Positions 50,479-60,065 of a DNA stretch of 64,000 nt are shown one piece after another. The notes beneath the pieces were generated by a model that was not told the DNA's origin, ran no database searches, and worked only from the letters and a program-made list of their open reading frames with translations. The stretch's first letter is position 1. Each line of letters opens with the position of its first letter. The position numbers and the translations under genes are program-made. Source of the DNA: Eutreptiella sp. 'Long Island Sound 2002' (Eukaryota; Euglenozoa; Euglenophyceae; Eutreptiales; Eutreptiaceae); contig OZ038401.1 of assembly GCA_964036045.1 (NCBI GenBank), positions 30,586,397-30,650,396 of the forward strand. Direction: 5' to 3'.

Positions 50479-53400
50479 CTGCAAGGAGCGATGCCTGTGT
50501 GTTTGAAGGAAGGCAATTGCTTTGTCCGCTTTCATACCCTTGGACTTGCACAAATAGGCGGCTAATATGACCCCAGTGCGGCCCTCACCCGCATGGCAAT
50601 GGATTACAGCGGCTCCTTGCTGAAGATAGTGGTTCGCGTTATGAAATCGAAGGAGGTACGACAACGCATAGCTCCCCACTGCAAGCACGTGAAAAAAGAT
50701 TTGCACACACGCCATGAACGTCCAAAGGCAAATTCTACATCAACGAGGAAAGCATAAATAAACCCCAAGTAAACTCCTTCACTTGGTGCCCATGTCCGCT
50801 GTTGAAGGGTTGAGCTTGACCATAGGAGGTAGCCCGACCGTCTTCTAATACGGGATCTCCCGTATTCCAAGCGCCGGTTGTTGGGTACAAGCTAGTTCCA
50901 CATGAGGAAAACAAGAACTATTGGGCGTGTCTCACCAAAAAAGCAAAGAAAAAACTACGAGCGAAAAAAGACGAGAACGCGAGAGGGACAATTCACAAGA
51001 TTTTTTTGGCCATTTTGTTGTGCTTTCGCTGTGTGCGGTTGCGCTGTGTTTGACAATGACACCAAATGATGACCCAAACCCGGCCCAAAGGCCCTTTGGA
51101 GGTCAATTGAATTTTTTTTTTGGCACCAATTCACGGCAACTTGAAGATGGCTAAGTCCTCTGGCAAAAGGACTTCGGACTCCTTCCACGATACACCCTCC
51201 CTCGTCAACTCACAAGTCTAGTGACTTCCTCACGGCATTCTTCTCGTGGAGTTTCTATTTTTCTTCGCTTCTCATGAGCTATATTGTGTTTTGGCAATAC
51301 ATTAGGCAACTAAAGTGCATGCAGGGTAGGGTGTGCCCTCCCCTGCCATCCATTGGTTAGACCTTGTGAGTACCAATGAACATTAGACAACAACTCCATA
51401 ACCAGGCAACAAACCCGAATGGGCATCCACCGCCAATACCATGGGTATGATTTAAAACCACAACCCTCAATGGACACATACAAACCAATGGAGAGGCATA
51501 CAACACCAATAAGGCTACCTCGAAGCACACAAATTCCCCTCCCGCCCCCCCCCCCGAATTCTGCGGAATCTACAAGGGCAAAAACCCCTGTTACCACACG
51601 GATCCTAGCCTCCTCCCCTTTGCCCCTCCTCCTTTGTATACGAAACCTCCACAGTGGGGCAACCCATGCGTGTATTTCGTTTTGTCATCGCATCTCATCG
51701 CCCTATGCCACTCGAGGCGGAGGGATCCGGGGGTGATAAACCGAAAGGTACAAAACATAAGGAATCCATATGCAATACTCTGCAATGCTTGCCCAGCAAC
51801 TTTCCATGACACTTGAAAGGCACGAAAAGCGCCTAGGAAGAACGAAAATGACCACGATGCTCGCATCCGCGCTTCCATGGTCAAACGGTCATGCGCCCAT
51901 GTGGCACATGTGACATGGCCCATGGCTCACCCGCCAACATGAGCAACGTCGTGGAACGCGGTCCTACACGACTCAATTTGCACTTGTTTCAATCAAGAGA
52001 CGCAACGTCATATCCCAGATGCATTATGACATGGGGTCGCTCGCACACCCACAACTCATGCTCATCCACAAGCCGCTTGCAAGAATGGGGTGTTGCTATT
52101 CCCATCGTTGGCACGCTGGGAGAGTCAAACAACTAATCTTCTCCACGGTCTACGAGAAAAGTGTGGGCTTTTAATTGGCCGACATCGCCAATTGGTGTTT
52201 GCTTCAGTAGTGGCTCGCGAGAACTTGGAGGGATGGGAATTGAGTGCTCACAAACCTCCCGCTCGAAGGGGCGCCAAGCCATGTGGGGGAAATGTGAACC
52301 ACAGTGTATCCCAAACCTACTCAGGTTGCGTGCATTGGAGTGACCAACGTGTAATCTGGATGACCGGGGCTGTCTTTCGATGTCGCAGCTGTGGGCTGTT
52401 TATGTTCGAAATGGTGCGAATTAGCATGATTACCTATTGAACATGGGTTCGGCTCATCTCAACACTTTGTTTTTGAAGCTACGAAATGCAATGATACGAT
52501 CCATATCTTTGATCGTCTATTTTTGTCGGCGCCATCCTAGCTCACATAGCATCGTTGCGAGAGAAACACACTGCGATGGTAGAGTTGCCAATGTTTCCGC
52601 CAATGCCGCCTATGCCGCCATGTTTCCGAAGACCAGCTTTGTGATTTCTATTTTTTTTTGCCATCTATGATTAGTCATTCTTTTGCACCGTCTCTCGCCG
52701 TGCTCGCTCACGATGCGCACGTTGACCGCAGTGCACATACTCCTTTGATATCGTTGACATGATGGCACGTGGTCGTTCCAGGCCGCAAAATAAATGAATG
52801 AATGAGAACATTGTCGGAGATACCTTGGAAATACAAGCTTCGATGTGGGCCACACAATCATCTATGTCTTGCAGCGAAGGTGCTCCACCGTTCGGAGTCA
52901 TATGCACTAGGTGCTTGATTTCATGCTTGTTGAGGGCAAAGCGTAGGTTGCCTATTTCAAAACATGCATCGTATTGGCACTTCGATCAATGTCGATGGGA
53001 TCAATTGCAGATGAGTTACGAAATCTATGCAAGTGCAATTACGATACCTATGTAGTGCTCCGTTTCTTCTGATAGCGTGATCAATAACTTACAATTCTAA
53101 AAAGACACAAGGGACACATATAAATGAAACGGTATGATTTGCATGGGGTTTGATCTTAGATTTGCACAGCACACTTCCACGAGCCACCGGCGTCCCCTAA
53201 GCACACCAAAAGCGCCAAGGCTTCCGCCTCTTCCAACTCAGGTTTTGCACAGCCGGCTAGGCGCAATTCATAACCGTCAACGAATGAGAAATTCTCCGGA
53301 AGCTTTTGGCTCTTCGCAGCTCGCACGAAAAGTTGATTGTCTTTGACGATGGGTTCACAAAACTCCCAAAACACCTGTAACCGGATCGAGCCGCAACGGA

Positions 53401-53671
53401 TGGAAGAGAACATCCCTGTACCTCTCAACACAAGCTCTTGCCGACATTAGCAAGAAACACACCTTGCCCTTGTCAATTTCAATTTGCTTGGTCCAGACGG
53501 TCCGCTTCAATAACTTGTGAGGATTTGTGTAAAACACCGTTTTCCCAAAGCGTTTACTTGTGTAATATGTCCCTTCATCTGAACCTCCTGTTCGTTGCAA
53601 AGTGGCCAACGGTGTCTTGCATATTTCTTCTGTTCCTTCGTTTTCACGCTTTTGTTTCTTTACAGGAGGAC
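50479..53671 (-). CDS. Atypical dual-specificity phosphatase (DUSP23-like), at least four exons
   Basis: Exons identified: 53463-53671 (acceptor CTTACCTCAG; contains PPVKKQKRE, a possible nuclear signal); about 53180-53374, after an 88-bp intron; 52824-52979; and 50479-50619. Introns are phase 0 at 53463/53374 and at 52824/50619. The second exon has PENFSFVDGYELRLAGCAKP, the NFS-LAG-P opening typical of DUSP23-type enzymes. The third has KHLVHMTPNGGAPSLQDIDD. The fourth opens with QGAAVIHCHAGEGRTGVILA, which contains the cysteine phosphatase signature HC-x5-R, then KADKAIAFLQTHR. Joining exons three and four gives a continuous DSP core. The 3' end of exon two is uncertain (several GT sites near 53180), and the exon after 50479 was not found. 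The 2.2 kb intron between exons three and four is the largest. It probably dephosphorylates phosphotyrosine or phosphoserine/threonine proteins in the cytosol or nucleus. Confidence 0.7.
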
Positions 53672-54515
53672 CTGAGGTAAGTTAGTTCAACAACATCCTG
53701 CATCATGCATCAGCACGGACATTGTGTGATTCCTGGCTTACCATCCGTCATCGATCAGGGAAGCAGGGAAGCGAATCAGGGAGGAATGCACACGCGATAT
53801 GCGTCGGCCGTTCAGGCAACTTGCGCTGGTAAATCAGGGGTACTGCAGGGGCGTGAGGAAACTCTCGAGGTGCATTCTTCTGGTCGAAAGTATGACAACA
53901 ATCATATCAATCATTCAGGAAAATATGCCACCTTGTACAGTGCTGTCAATCCTTTTTCTGTTGGCATTTCTGTTTGGCATCAATGGACACGCCGGGGGAA
54001 TTTTTGGGGAAAGTTGAAAACACGTGGTGGGCATGAGCACGGGGATGAGCATCGCGCCAGAGGCTCAGTGGCGGCTGGAATCGTTCCGGCTAATAGATCC
54101 CTGCAAGAGCTGCGTGCGCGCGGCTGGAGTTCTACAAAGTTTCAGCCGGACCTTGTGCGACATACATTTTGACGGGACAAGTAGAAGACAGCACTTGTAG
54201 GCACCAAATCAAGTTGCGAGCCGAGTCTCTCGCACACCAAACTAACACCTGTCGTTTGAGAAGAGCTTGAAGATATGACCAAGCAACATGCTCTGATGTG
54301 CCACAAGGAGGAGGGTGAGTACTGCGTCCCGAAGATCAGGAGTGTATTGAAGCTGGGATTGGAAGATGTGAATTGGGCAGCTGCAACGGAGGCCCACAAA
54401 ACTAGCAGCACAAGGGAAATGTGGGGAATTCGCCATCGACCCTCTGATAGAGTGCTTGCTGGCCACAGTGCATTCCTCGAACAATTTTCAATCAGCGTCA
54501 GATTTTGCCTCCTCC
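53672..54515. promoter_or_regulatory. Divergent strand-switch region
   Basis: About 0.84 kb lies between the first recognised exon of the minus-strand phosphatase and the start codon of the plus-strand Fe-SOD. It is the only place in the window where gene direction changes, so both promoters are expected here. I see no TATA box or other motif I would vouch for. An undetected first exon of the phosphatase may also lie here. Confidence 0.4.
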
Positions 54516-55875
54516 ATGCGTGTCGCAGATCTGATGGCGCTTCAGGTGAAATACAACCTGCTGACCTCTCAGCAGACTGGATACCACACAGAGTGTCCGC
54601 AGGAGAATGTGGTGGCGACAACTCGGCCCATTTTCGTAGTTGGTGTCGCCATTGCAGGGTTGACAGCCGCCGTTATGACATTGTGGGGCGGATCGCTATT
54701 GAGCGTGGCCTCATCAACAGGATTACACTCCACAGTGACGTTGCCCCGTGCCGCGACAGGGGCCTCTGCTACTCGGACGGTGGCACAAACCAGACCTTTG
54801 GATGTCAGGTTGCGTGCCAACAAGCTGGAGGATTCCTGGGAGCACACCACAGGGCACAGCACTCCACCGCACGTTCCAGCAGACTACAGTGGTGTTCGCC
54901 TACAAGAGCGGGTGTCTGCGCAGTCCGGGCCAAGTCGCTTGTTCAGCGATGTTTTGACCATGGTGGGTGCTGCGATAGTGTCCGCGGTGGTTGCCCGTGG
55001 CTACACTCTGATGCAATCCACCAGAAACCTGCGCCCCGGGCCTGCGAGCGCTGAGGCGGTTGCGCAACCATCCGAACTGGCAATGGTTGCAGTGACAGGG
55101 GAGTTTGCGCTGCCCCCCCTCCCCTGGGAGAAAGATGCGCTGGAGCCGCATATCAGCGCGGAAACCATTGATTACCACTACGGAAAGCACCACCTGGCCT
55201 ATGTAAATAAGCTGAACGAGCTTCTGGGCATGCCGGAAAACGCTGACTGGAAGGACAAGACACTCGAGGAGATTGTCATTGGCACGACTGGAGTGATGTT
55301 CAACCAGGCTGCCCAGATCTGGAACCACAACTTCTATTGGGAGTGCTTGAAGCCCAACCCGGACAGCGAGGCCAACCCACCCACAGGCGCCATCAAGGAC
55401 CTCATTGACCGTGACTTTGGGTCCTTCGACGCCTTCAACGAGCAATTTACAACAGCTTGCGTGGGTCACTTTGGCTCGGGTTGGGTGTGGCTGGTGTGTG
55501 GCTCTGATGGCAAGCTGATGATCACCCAAGGTCACGATGCTGGCAACCCGTTGAAGGACGGCACTGGCACCCCCCTGCTCACCTGTGACGTTTGGGAGCA
55601 TGCGTACTACGTGGATCGGCGCAATGCAAGACCAGCGTACGTTGCTGCATGGTGGAACCTTGTGAACTGGGAGTTCGTGAATTCCAACGTTGGCCCCACG
55701 GCGGCGATGGCGGCCACGACAGGTTTGTTGCGGAACCCGGGTGCGGTAAGTTGATCTGAACTGTGCTTGGTGAGGCGTGCGTCTGGAGCACAAGTGCTCC
55801 GGACTGCAGAACGGCGAGCGGCTGACGCCCATCAAGGCCTGTCTTTTGCCGTTTCATTTCTTTCAGGTGCCCTGA
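54516..55875 (+). CDS. Iron superoxide dismutase with long targeting leader, two exons
   Basis: Converts superoxide to oxygen and peroxide. Exon 1 runs 54516-55745, then a 121-bp intron (donor GTAAGT, acceptor TTTCATTTCTTTCAG). Exon 2 contributes only Val-Pro before TGA at 55873-55875, giving about 412 residues. The SOD fold starts near residue 197 (FALPPLPW). Metal ligands: His in DYHYGKHH (about 221), His in WNHNFYW, and Asp and His in DVWEHAYY. FNQAAQIWNH, with Gln in the diagnostic position, and the VDRRNARPAYV ending mark the Fe rather than the Mn type. The 196-residue leader has a polar N-terminus, a hydrophobic segment (PIFVVGVAIAGLTAAVMTL), a Ser/Thr/Arg-rich linker, a second hydrophobic segment (VLTMVGAAIVSAVVARGYTL) and then the mature domain. 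This is consistent with targeting to a complex plastid. The first in-frame ATG was chosen as start. Confidence 0.92.
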
Positions 55876-57033
55876 ACCCTGCAGTCAAGGAGGAGGCAAA
55901 GTCTGTCGCAATGTTCAGTGCCACTGGGGCTCAACAAGGTGTGCAGGGAACGGGCCCCTGGGGCTACACGGGGGAAGGGGCAGTCGCAGAGCTGGATAAA
56001 CAAGTCGGTGAGAGACAAACCCCCTTTGCACGGAATCTGCTGGGGCCCGGGTTGTGAATGGAGAGGGGGTGTCCGCACCGATGCCAAAACGTCACATTTT
56101 CCTTGGGTTCTCTAGCAGACAGTGGTTGGGGTTGTGGTAAGGAAACTGTTTTGGCTCCTTACCGGGTGGGGGGCTATGCCTGGGGGTTGGTGCTTGGCGT
56201 GCCTCGCCGCTTTGGAATCCCCAATACGGGTCGGGGTTGTGCAGCCATTTGGCCCGTCTCCACTACAGCAGGGGTTTTATGACCACTTCACTCTTGTCCG
56301 CTTAGGGGACCCCAATTCAACGTGGGTGAAGCAGGCATTTGATTTTCAATACGGTAGGGAGTTGAGTTGCAATACGGAATTATGCAGCCGTTTGCTCATC
56401 TTCACTTTGGAGACCCCATACAGCACAGGTCATGTAGCCATTTGACTCCTCTGGTTTTGAATTCCCCAGTGCAGCATGGGTTATGCAGCTTTTTTTTCCC
56501 CTTTTTGCTTGGTTCGCTTTTTTCTAAGTTTACGCATGTAATAGAACAAGTGCATTTGTGAAAAGACCAAAGAAAACCTGTTTTCCACTTTTTTGGGTTC
56601 TTGGGTTTTACATTGGTACAACAAGGGGTGCACCCAGGAAAAAAAGAGATTCGGGTTGTGCTTTTATGGGTACTGTTTTCACCAGGTTATGTTTGCATTA
56701 AGAAACCTGTGGCAGCCTGTGCAACCATGCGGGAGGGGCCGGCTTGACGAAATGCCCACTGGCTGTCCCTGCGAAAGCCCACAGTTTCCGCTCACCCGCT
56801 GCACGCACGTGTGTGTATGTGGACATGGGTAGGTGGGTATGCAATATTGAAACGAATCCATAAATTAGTGTGCCACAAGGGCGCAAGTCCCACTGCAGTG
56901 AGGGTGCGCAAAGGGTTGGATTAACGTGCAATCTCCACTGTCCTTGTTTTTCAATATTGCTTTGGGTCGGCCTGGGTCCCCACCCTTGCTTTGCGGAGGT
57001 CTGACCCAGCGCTTTGTTCGATTGTATGACCCT
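55876..57033. other. Intergenic between SOD and peptidase, with degenerate tandem repeats
   Basis: About 56120-56490 contains four or five diverged words around GGTTRTGCAGCCATTTG and TTGGAGACCCC, at roughly 60-70-bp spacing. The right part (56880-57033) is open in the peptidase frame but lacks an ATG, so it may be 5' UTR or include an upstream splice acceptor. Confidence 0.5.
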
Positions 57034-58902
57034 ATGTTTGCTACAGCGTCGCTTGACACCCTGCCCAGCTTTCTGGAAGACCTCAACAATCAGTATGAGG
57101 CCTTTCATAAGGATTTCGAGGCGGATTTCTGGGCCACAAAAATGGGGCTAGCAGGCAACAGCACAGAGCAGCTGACAGCAACCAAGGGGGCCTACGATGG
57201 GTTCCTGCGGGACAAGTCAAACCTGCAGGCAGTGCGGGCTCACCTGCAGCTTGAAGGCCTCCCAGAAACAGACCGCCGTGTGCTGAAGATCATGGAGCGC
57301 ACATTTGCCTGCTACAACACCAATAGCGCTGAAGCCGATGCGATCCAGGACCAGCTGACGAAGCTCGAGGGTGAGCTCCAGGCGGCCCGTGGTGGCATGA
57401 AGCTGGGCTACACAGATCCTGCCACTGGTTCTTTTAATGCGTGCAGCTCAGTTCAGCTGCGGACGCGCATGCGGACCAGCAGCGACGAGGCGGAACGGAA
57501 AGCTTGCTTCGAAGGGGTGCAGACCATTGGGCCATTCGTGGCCGAGCGCTTCGTGGAGATTGTGCGGTTGCGAAACCGCTTTGCAAGGGCTTTGGGGTAT
57601 GAGGATTTCTACGATTACAAGGTGACCCAGTCCGAAGGATTCGGCAAGGCGCAGCTGTTTGCGATGCTGGATGATCTCGAGCAGCGCACGCGCTCCACCA
57701 TGGAGGCCGCGCGGGCGCGGCTGGCGAGCGAGAAGGGACCCGAGGCCCTCGAGCCCTGGAACACCGGGTACATGCTGGCAGGTGAGACCACCCGTGATCA
57801 GGATCCATATTTCCCCTTCGGCAATGCGCTTGCGGCATGGAGCCAGACGTTCGCGGGGCTCGGGATCGATTACAAGGGGGCGCGCATGCGACTGGACCTC
57901 CTGGATCGCCCCGGGAAGTATTCCAACGGGTTCTGCCACTGGCCGCAATGCGCGTGGCGCCGGCCCAACGGGAGTTGGGTGCCCTCGCAGGCGAACTTCA
58001 CATCCCTGGCCACCCCTGGCCAGGTCGGGTCAGGAGTGACGGCTCTGCGGACGCTCCTGCACGAGGGGGGGCATGCGGCCCATTTCGCCAACATCGACCA
58101 GCCATCGCCGTTCTTCTCGCAGGAGCGTGCCCCCATGTCTGTTGCGTATGCAGAGAACCAAAGCATGTTTCTGGACTCTCTGCAGGGGGACGCCGCGTGG
58201 CTGGGCCGCTTTGCTCGGGACCAGTCGGGGGCCGTCATGCCGTGGGAGCTGGTGGAGAAGGACATGCGGGCCACGAGCCCGTACGCGGTCCTGCAACTGC
58301 GAGGGATGCTTGCGGTGCCTTATTTCGAGAAGGCGTTGTACGAGCTGGCGGATGATGACGTCACTGTTGAGCGTTTGCTCAAACTCGGAGACGAGGTGCA
58401 AGAGCGGATCCAAGGCGGTCCAGCCGCGCTTCCTCTGCTCGCCATCCCTCACATCCTGAGCGATGAGTCAAGCTGCTACTACCATGGCTACGTGCTGGCA
58501 GAGATGTCAGTGTTCCAGACACGTACACATTTCTTGGAGAAGTACGGCCGCATTGTCGACGAGCCGCGCATTGGGGCGGATTTGACCGAGGTTTATTGGA
58601 ACCCTGGGAATGGCGAACCCTTCCTGGGGCTTGTGGAAAAGCTGACTGGGAAGCCCCTGTCAGCGGATGCATGGGTAGCAGACCTCAATGAGGATTTGGA
58701 GGAGAGGATCGCGAAGGAGAAGCAGGAGTATGAGGCAGCTGTAAAGGCAGGACCACGGGTTGCGCTACCGGAGGTGGATTTGGGAATGCAGGTCGTAGTT
58801 GTGAATGGCGACGAGCAGATTTGTGACAGCAACACCGCGGGACTGGGCCCCATGTGCAACGAGTTCGCGGGATGGGTGGATAAGATGGCTGCGGCGCACT
58901 AA
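57034..58902 (+). CDS. M3-family zinc metallopeptidase, intronless
   Basis: A 622-residue protein from the first in-frame ATG (57034) to TAA. The frame is open 36 codons further upstream without ATG. It resembles bacterial-type Peptidase_M3 (thimet oligopeptidase/oligoendopeptidase fold): largely alpha-helical, zinc motif LLHEGGHAAHF with HEGGH at about 343-347, a putative third ligand Glu at about 374 in AYAENQSMF, and downstream substrate-site sequence (SSCYYHGYVLAEMSVFQT). Expected activity is hydrolysis of short peptides, with no obvious signal peptide in the chosen start. A hydrophobic upstream extension (LSLFFNIALG) would be included only if translation or splicing starts earlier. It lies 1.16 kb downstream of Fe-SOD in the same direction. 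Lack of introns and bacterial-like sequence could reflect acquisition from bacteria, which I infer only from texture. Confidence 0.88.
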   Translation: MFATASLDTLPSFLEDLNNQYEAFHKDFEADFWATKMGLAGNSTEQLTATKGAYDGFLRDKSNLQAVRAHLQLEGLPETDRRVLKIMERTFACYNTNSAEADAIQDQLTKLEGELQAARGGMKLGYTDPATGSFNACSSVQLRTRMRTSSDEAERKACFEGVQTIGPFVAERFVEIVRLRNRFARALGYEDFYDYKVTQSEGFGKAQLFAMLDDLEQRTRSTMEAARARLASEKGPEALEPWNTGYMLAGETTRDQDPYFPFGNALAAWSQTFAGLGIDYKGARMRLDLLDRPGKYSNGFCHWPQCAWRRPNGSWVPSQANFTSLATPGQVGSGVTALRTLLHEGGHAAHFANIDQPSPFFSQERAPMSVAYAENQSMFLDSLQGDAAWLGRFARDQSGAVMPWELVEKDMRATSPYAVLQLRGMLAVPYFEKALYELADDDVTVERLLKLGDEVQERIQGGPAALPLLAIPHILSDESSCYYHGYVLAEMSVFQTRTHFLEKYGRIVDEPRIGADLTEVYWNPGNGEPFLGLVEKLTGKPLSADAWVADLNEDLEERIAKEKQEYEAAVKAGPRVALPEVDLGMQVVVVNGDEQICDSNTAGLGPMCNEFAGWVDKMAAAH

Positions 58903-59753
58903 GGGGAGAACTGGGAGGATCAGTGATGGTTGAATGCACAGCAAAATGTTGTGGTATTGCATTTGACACTGGTCCAAAGCACATGTAGCGTGGGGTGTGG
59001 CGTTGGGGTGGGGTTTTTGGTGGGGGGTGCAGCTATGTGTATAGCAACCTAGTCGGCTATCAGACATCAGACATCAGACTTTTATGGACCATCACCCCCA
59101 ACCCCCCCCCCCCCCCACCCCAACACCCTTTCTACCCCCCCCCCCCCCCGTGTCAGACTTCGCCCCCCCCCCCCCCCCCGTGTCCCCCCCAATATCAGAC
59201 TTGTCCCATTGTCACCACACCCTTGAGGTGTAGAAGTGGGTTGTGGTCTCGACCCTAGCGTCTGAAACCCAACCAGTGCTTGCAACCCCTTCAATGATGG
59301 TACGTGCCCCCCCCCCCCACCCCACCCCACCCCACCCCATCTCTCTGACTCAAACCGATCGGGGGGCTCATATGTGACTGAAGACAAGTGGGAACAGAAT
59401 CCTGATGTCTGGCCCAAGCAACCTCACCTGAGCTAATCGGGTCAGCTTTGCTGGTGGGGTGGGTGGGTGGGGGTTCATCGGGTTGGGCCGGAACTGTGGA
59501 GAGGGGGGGTAGTGGGTTTCGAGCACGGCACAGCACAGCACAGCACATCACAGCACATCACAGCACACCACAGCACAGCACAACATACAGCATATTACAG
59601 CACAACACAGCACAACACAGCCCCTACGGCCGCCCAAGAGAGCCTCCCTCCCTCCCTCCCTCCCTCCCTCCCCTCCCTCCCTCCCTCCCACCCTGTCATT
59701 TCCCTGCTTGTATGGTTGAGGTTAGGGAGGGTATGCCTGTTTTTCTTTTTCAG
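58903..59753. repeat. Low-complexity intergenic: poly-C, CAGCA and CCCT tracts
   Basis: Poly-C runs lie at about 59099-59180 and 59309-59340, a (CAGCA)n-like tract at about 59527-59625, and (CCCT)n at about 59648-59695. A poly-pyrimidine stretch ending TTTTTCTTTTTCAG leads into the ketosynthase exon. Upstream exons of that gene were not recognised. Confidence 0.7.
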
Positions 59754-60065
59754 GTTTTTTTTTCTAGTTGGTTGGCGTATGTGTTTGGGTTGGTGGGACC
59801 CTCTATGACGATTGACACTGCATGTTCATCCTCGTTGGTGGCAACGGATGCTGCATGCAAGGCCATGTATGCGCATGACTGTGAGGTGGCCGTGGCGGTG
59901 GGAGTAAACCTGCTCTTCAATTTCGAGGTGTTCATCAGCTTTCGTGCAGCCGGGATGCTATCCCGGAAAGGCCGATGTGCGACATTCTCGGATGATGTGG
60001 ATGGGTATTTGCGCGAAGAGGGGTGTGGTGCGGTGTTGCTAAAGCCACTATCGAGTGCTTTGGGG
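59754..60065 (+). CDS. Polyketide synthase ketosynthase exon, partial
   Basis: An internal exon of a beta-ketoacyl synthase domain, which condenses acyl chains. It opens after an acceptor (CAG at 59753, or TCTAG at 59767). It reads WLAYVFGLVGPSMTIDTACS and then SSLVATDAAC, with the active-site Cys in DTACSSS. VAVGVNLLFNFEVF, AAGMLSRKGRCATFSDD, and DGYLREEGCGAVLLKPLSSA follow, all canonical KS features. About 100 codons are present. The two His residues of the KS triad lie further downstream in this family and are not in the window. The frame reaches KPLSSALG at 60065 and the next bases, GTCTAC, are both a potential donor and the first bases of the palindrome array. The gene then either continues after a very long repeat-filled intron or was cut off by the array. 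Confidence 0.8.

Noticed and set aside
54275-55054. 259-codon plus-strand frame overlapping the SOD leader
   Set aside because: It is out of frame with the SOD protein, which has full metal-ligand conservation. The overlapping frame shows no recognisable family.
54900-55835. 311-codon minus-strand frame antisense to Fe-SOD
   Set aside because: A shadow of GC-biased third positions in the SOD gene; no motif of its own.
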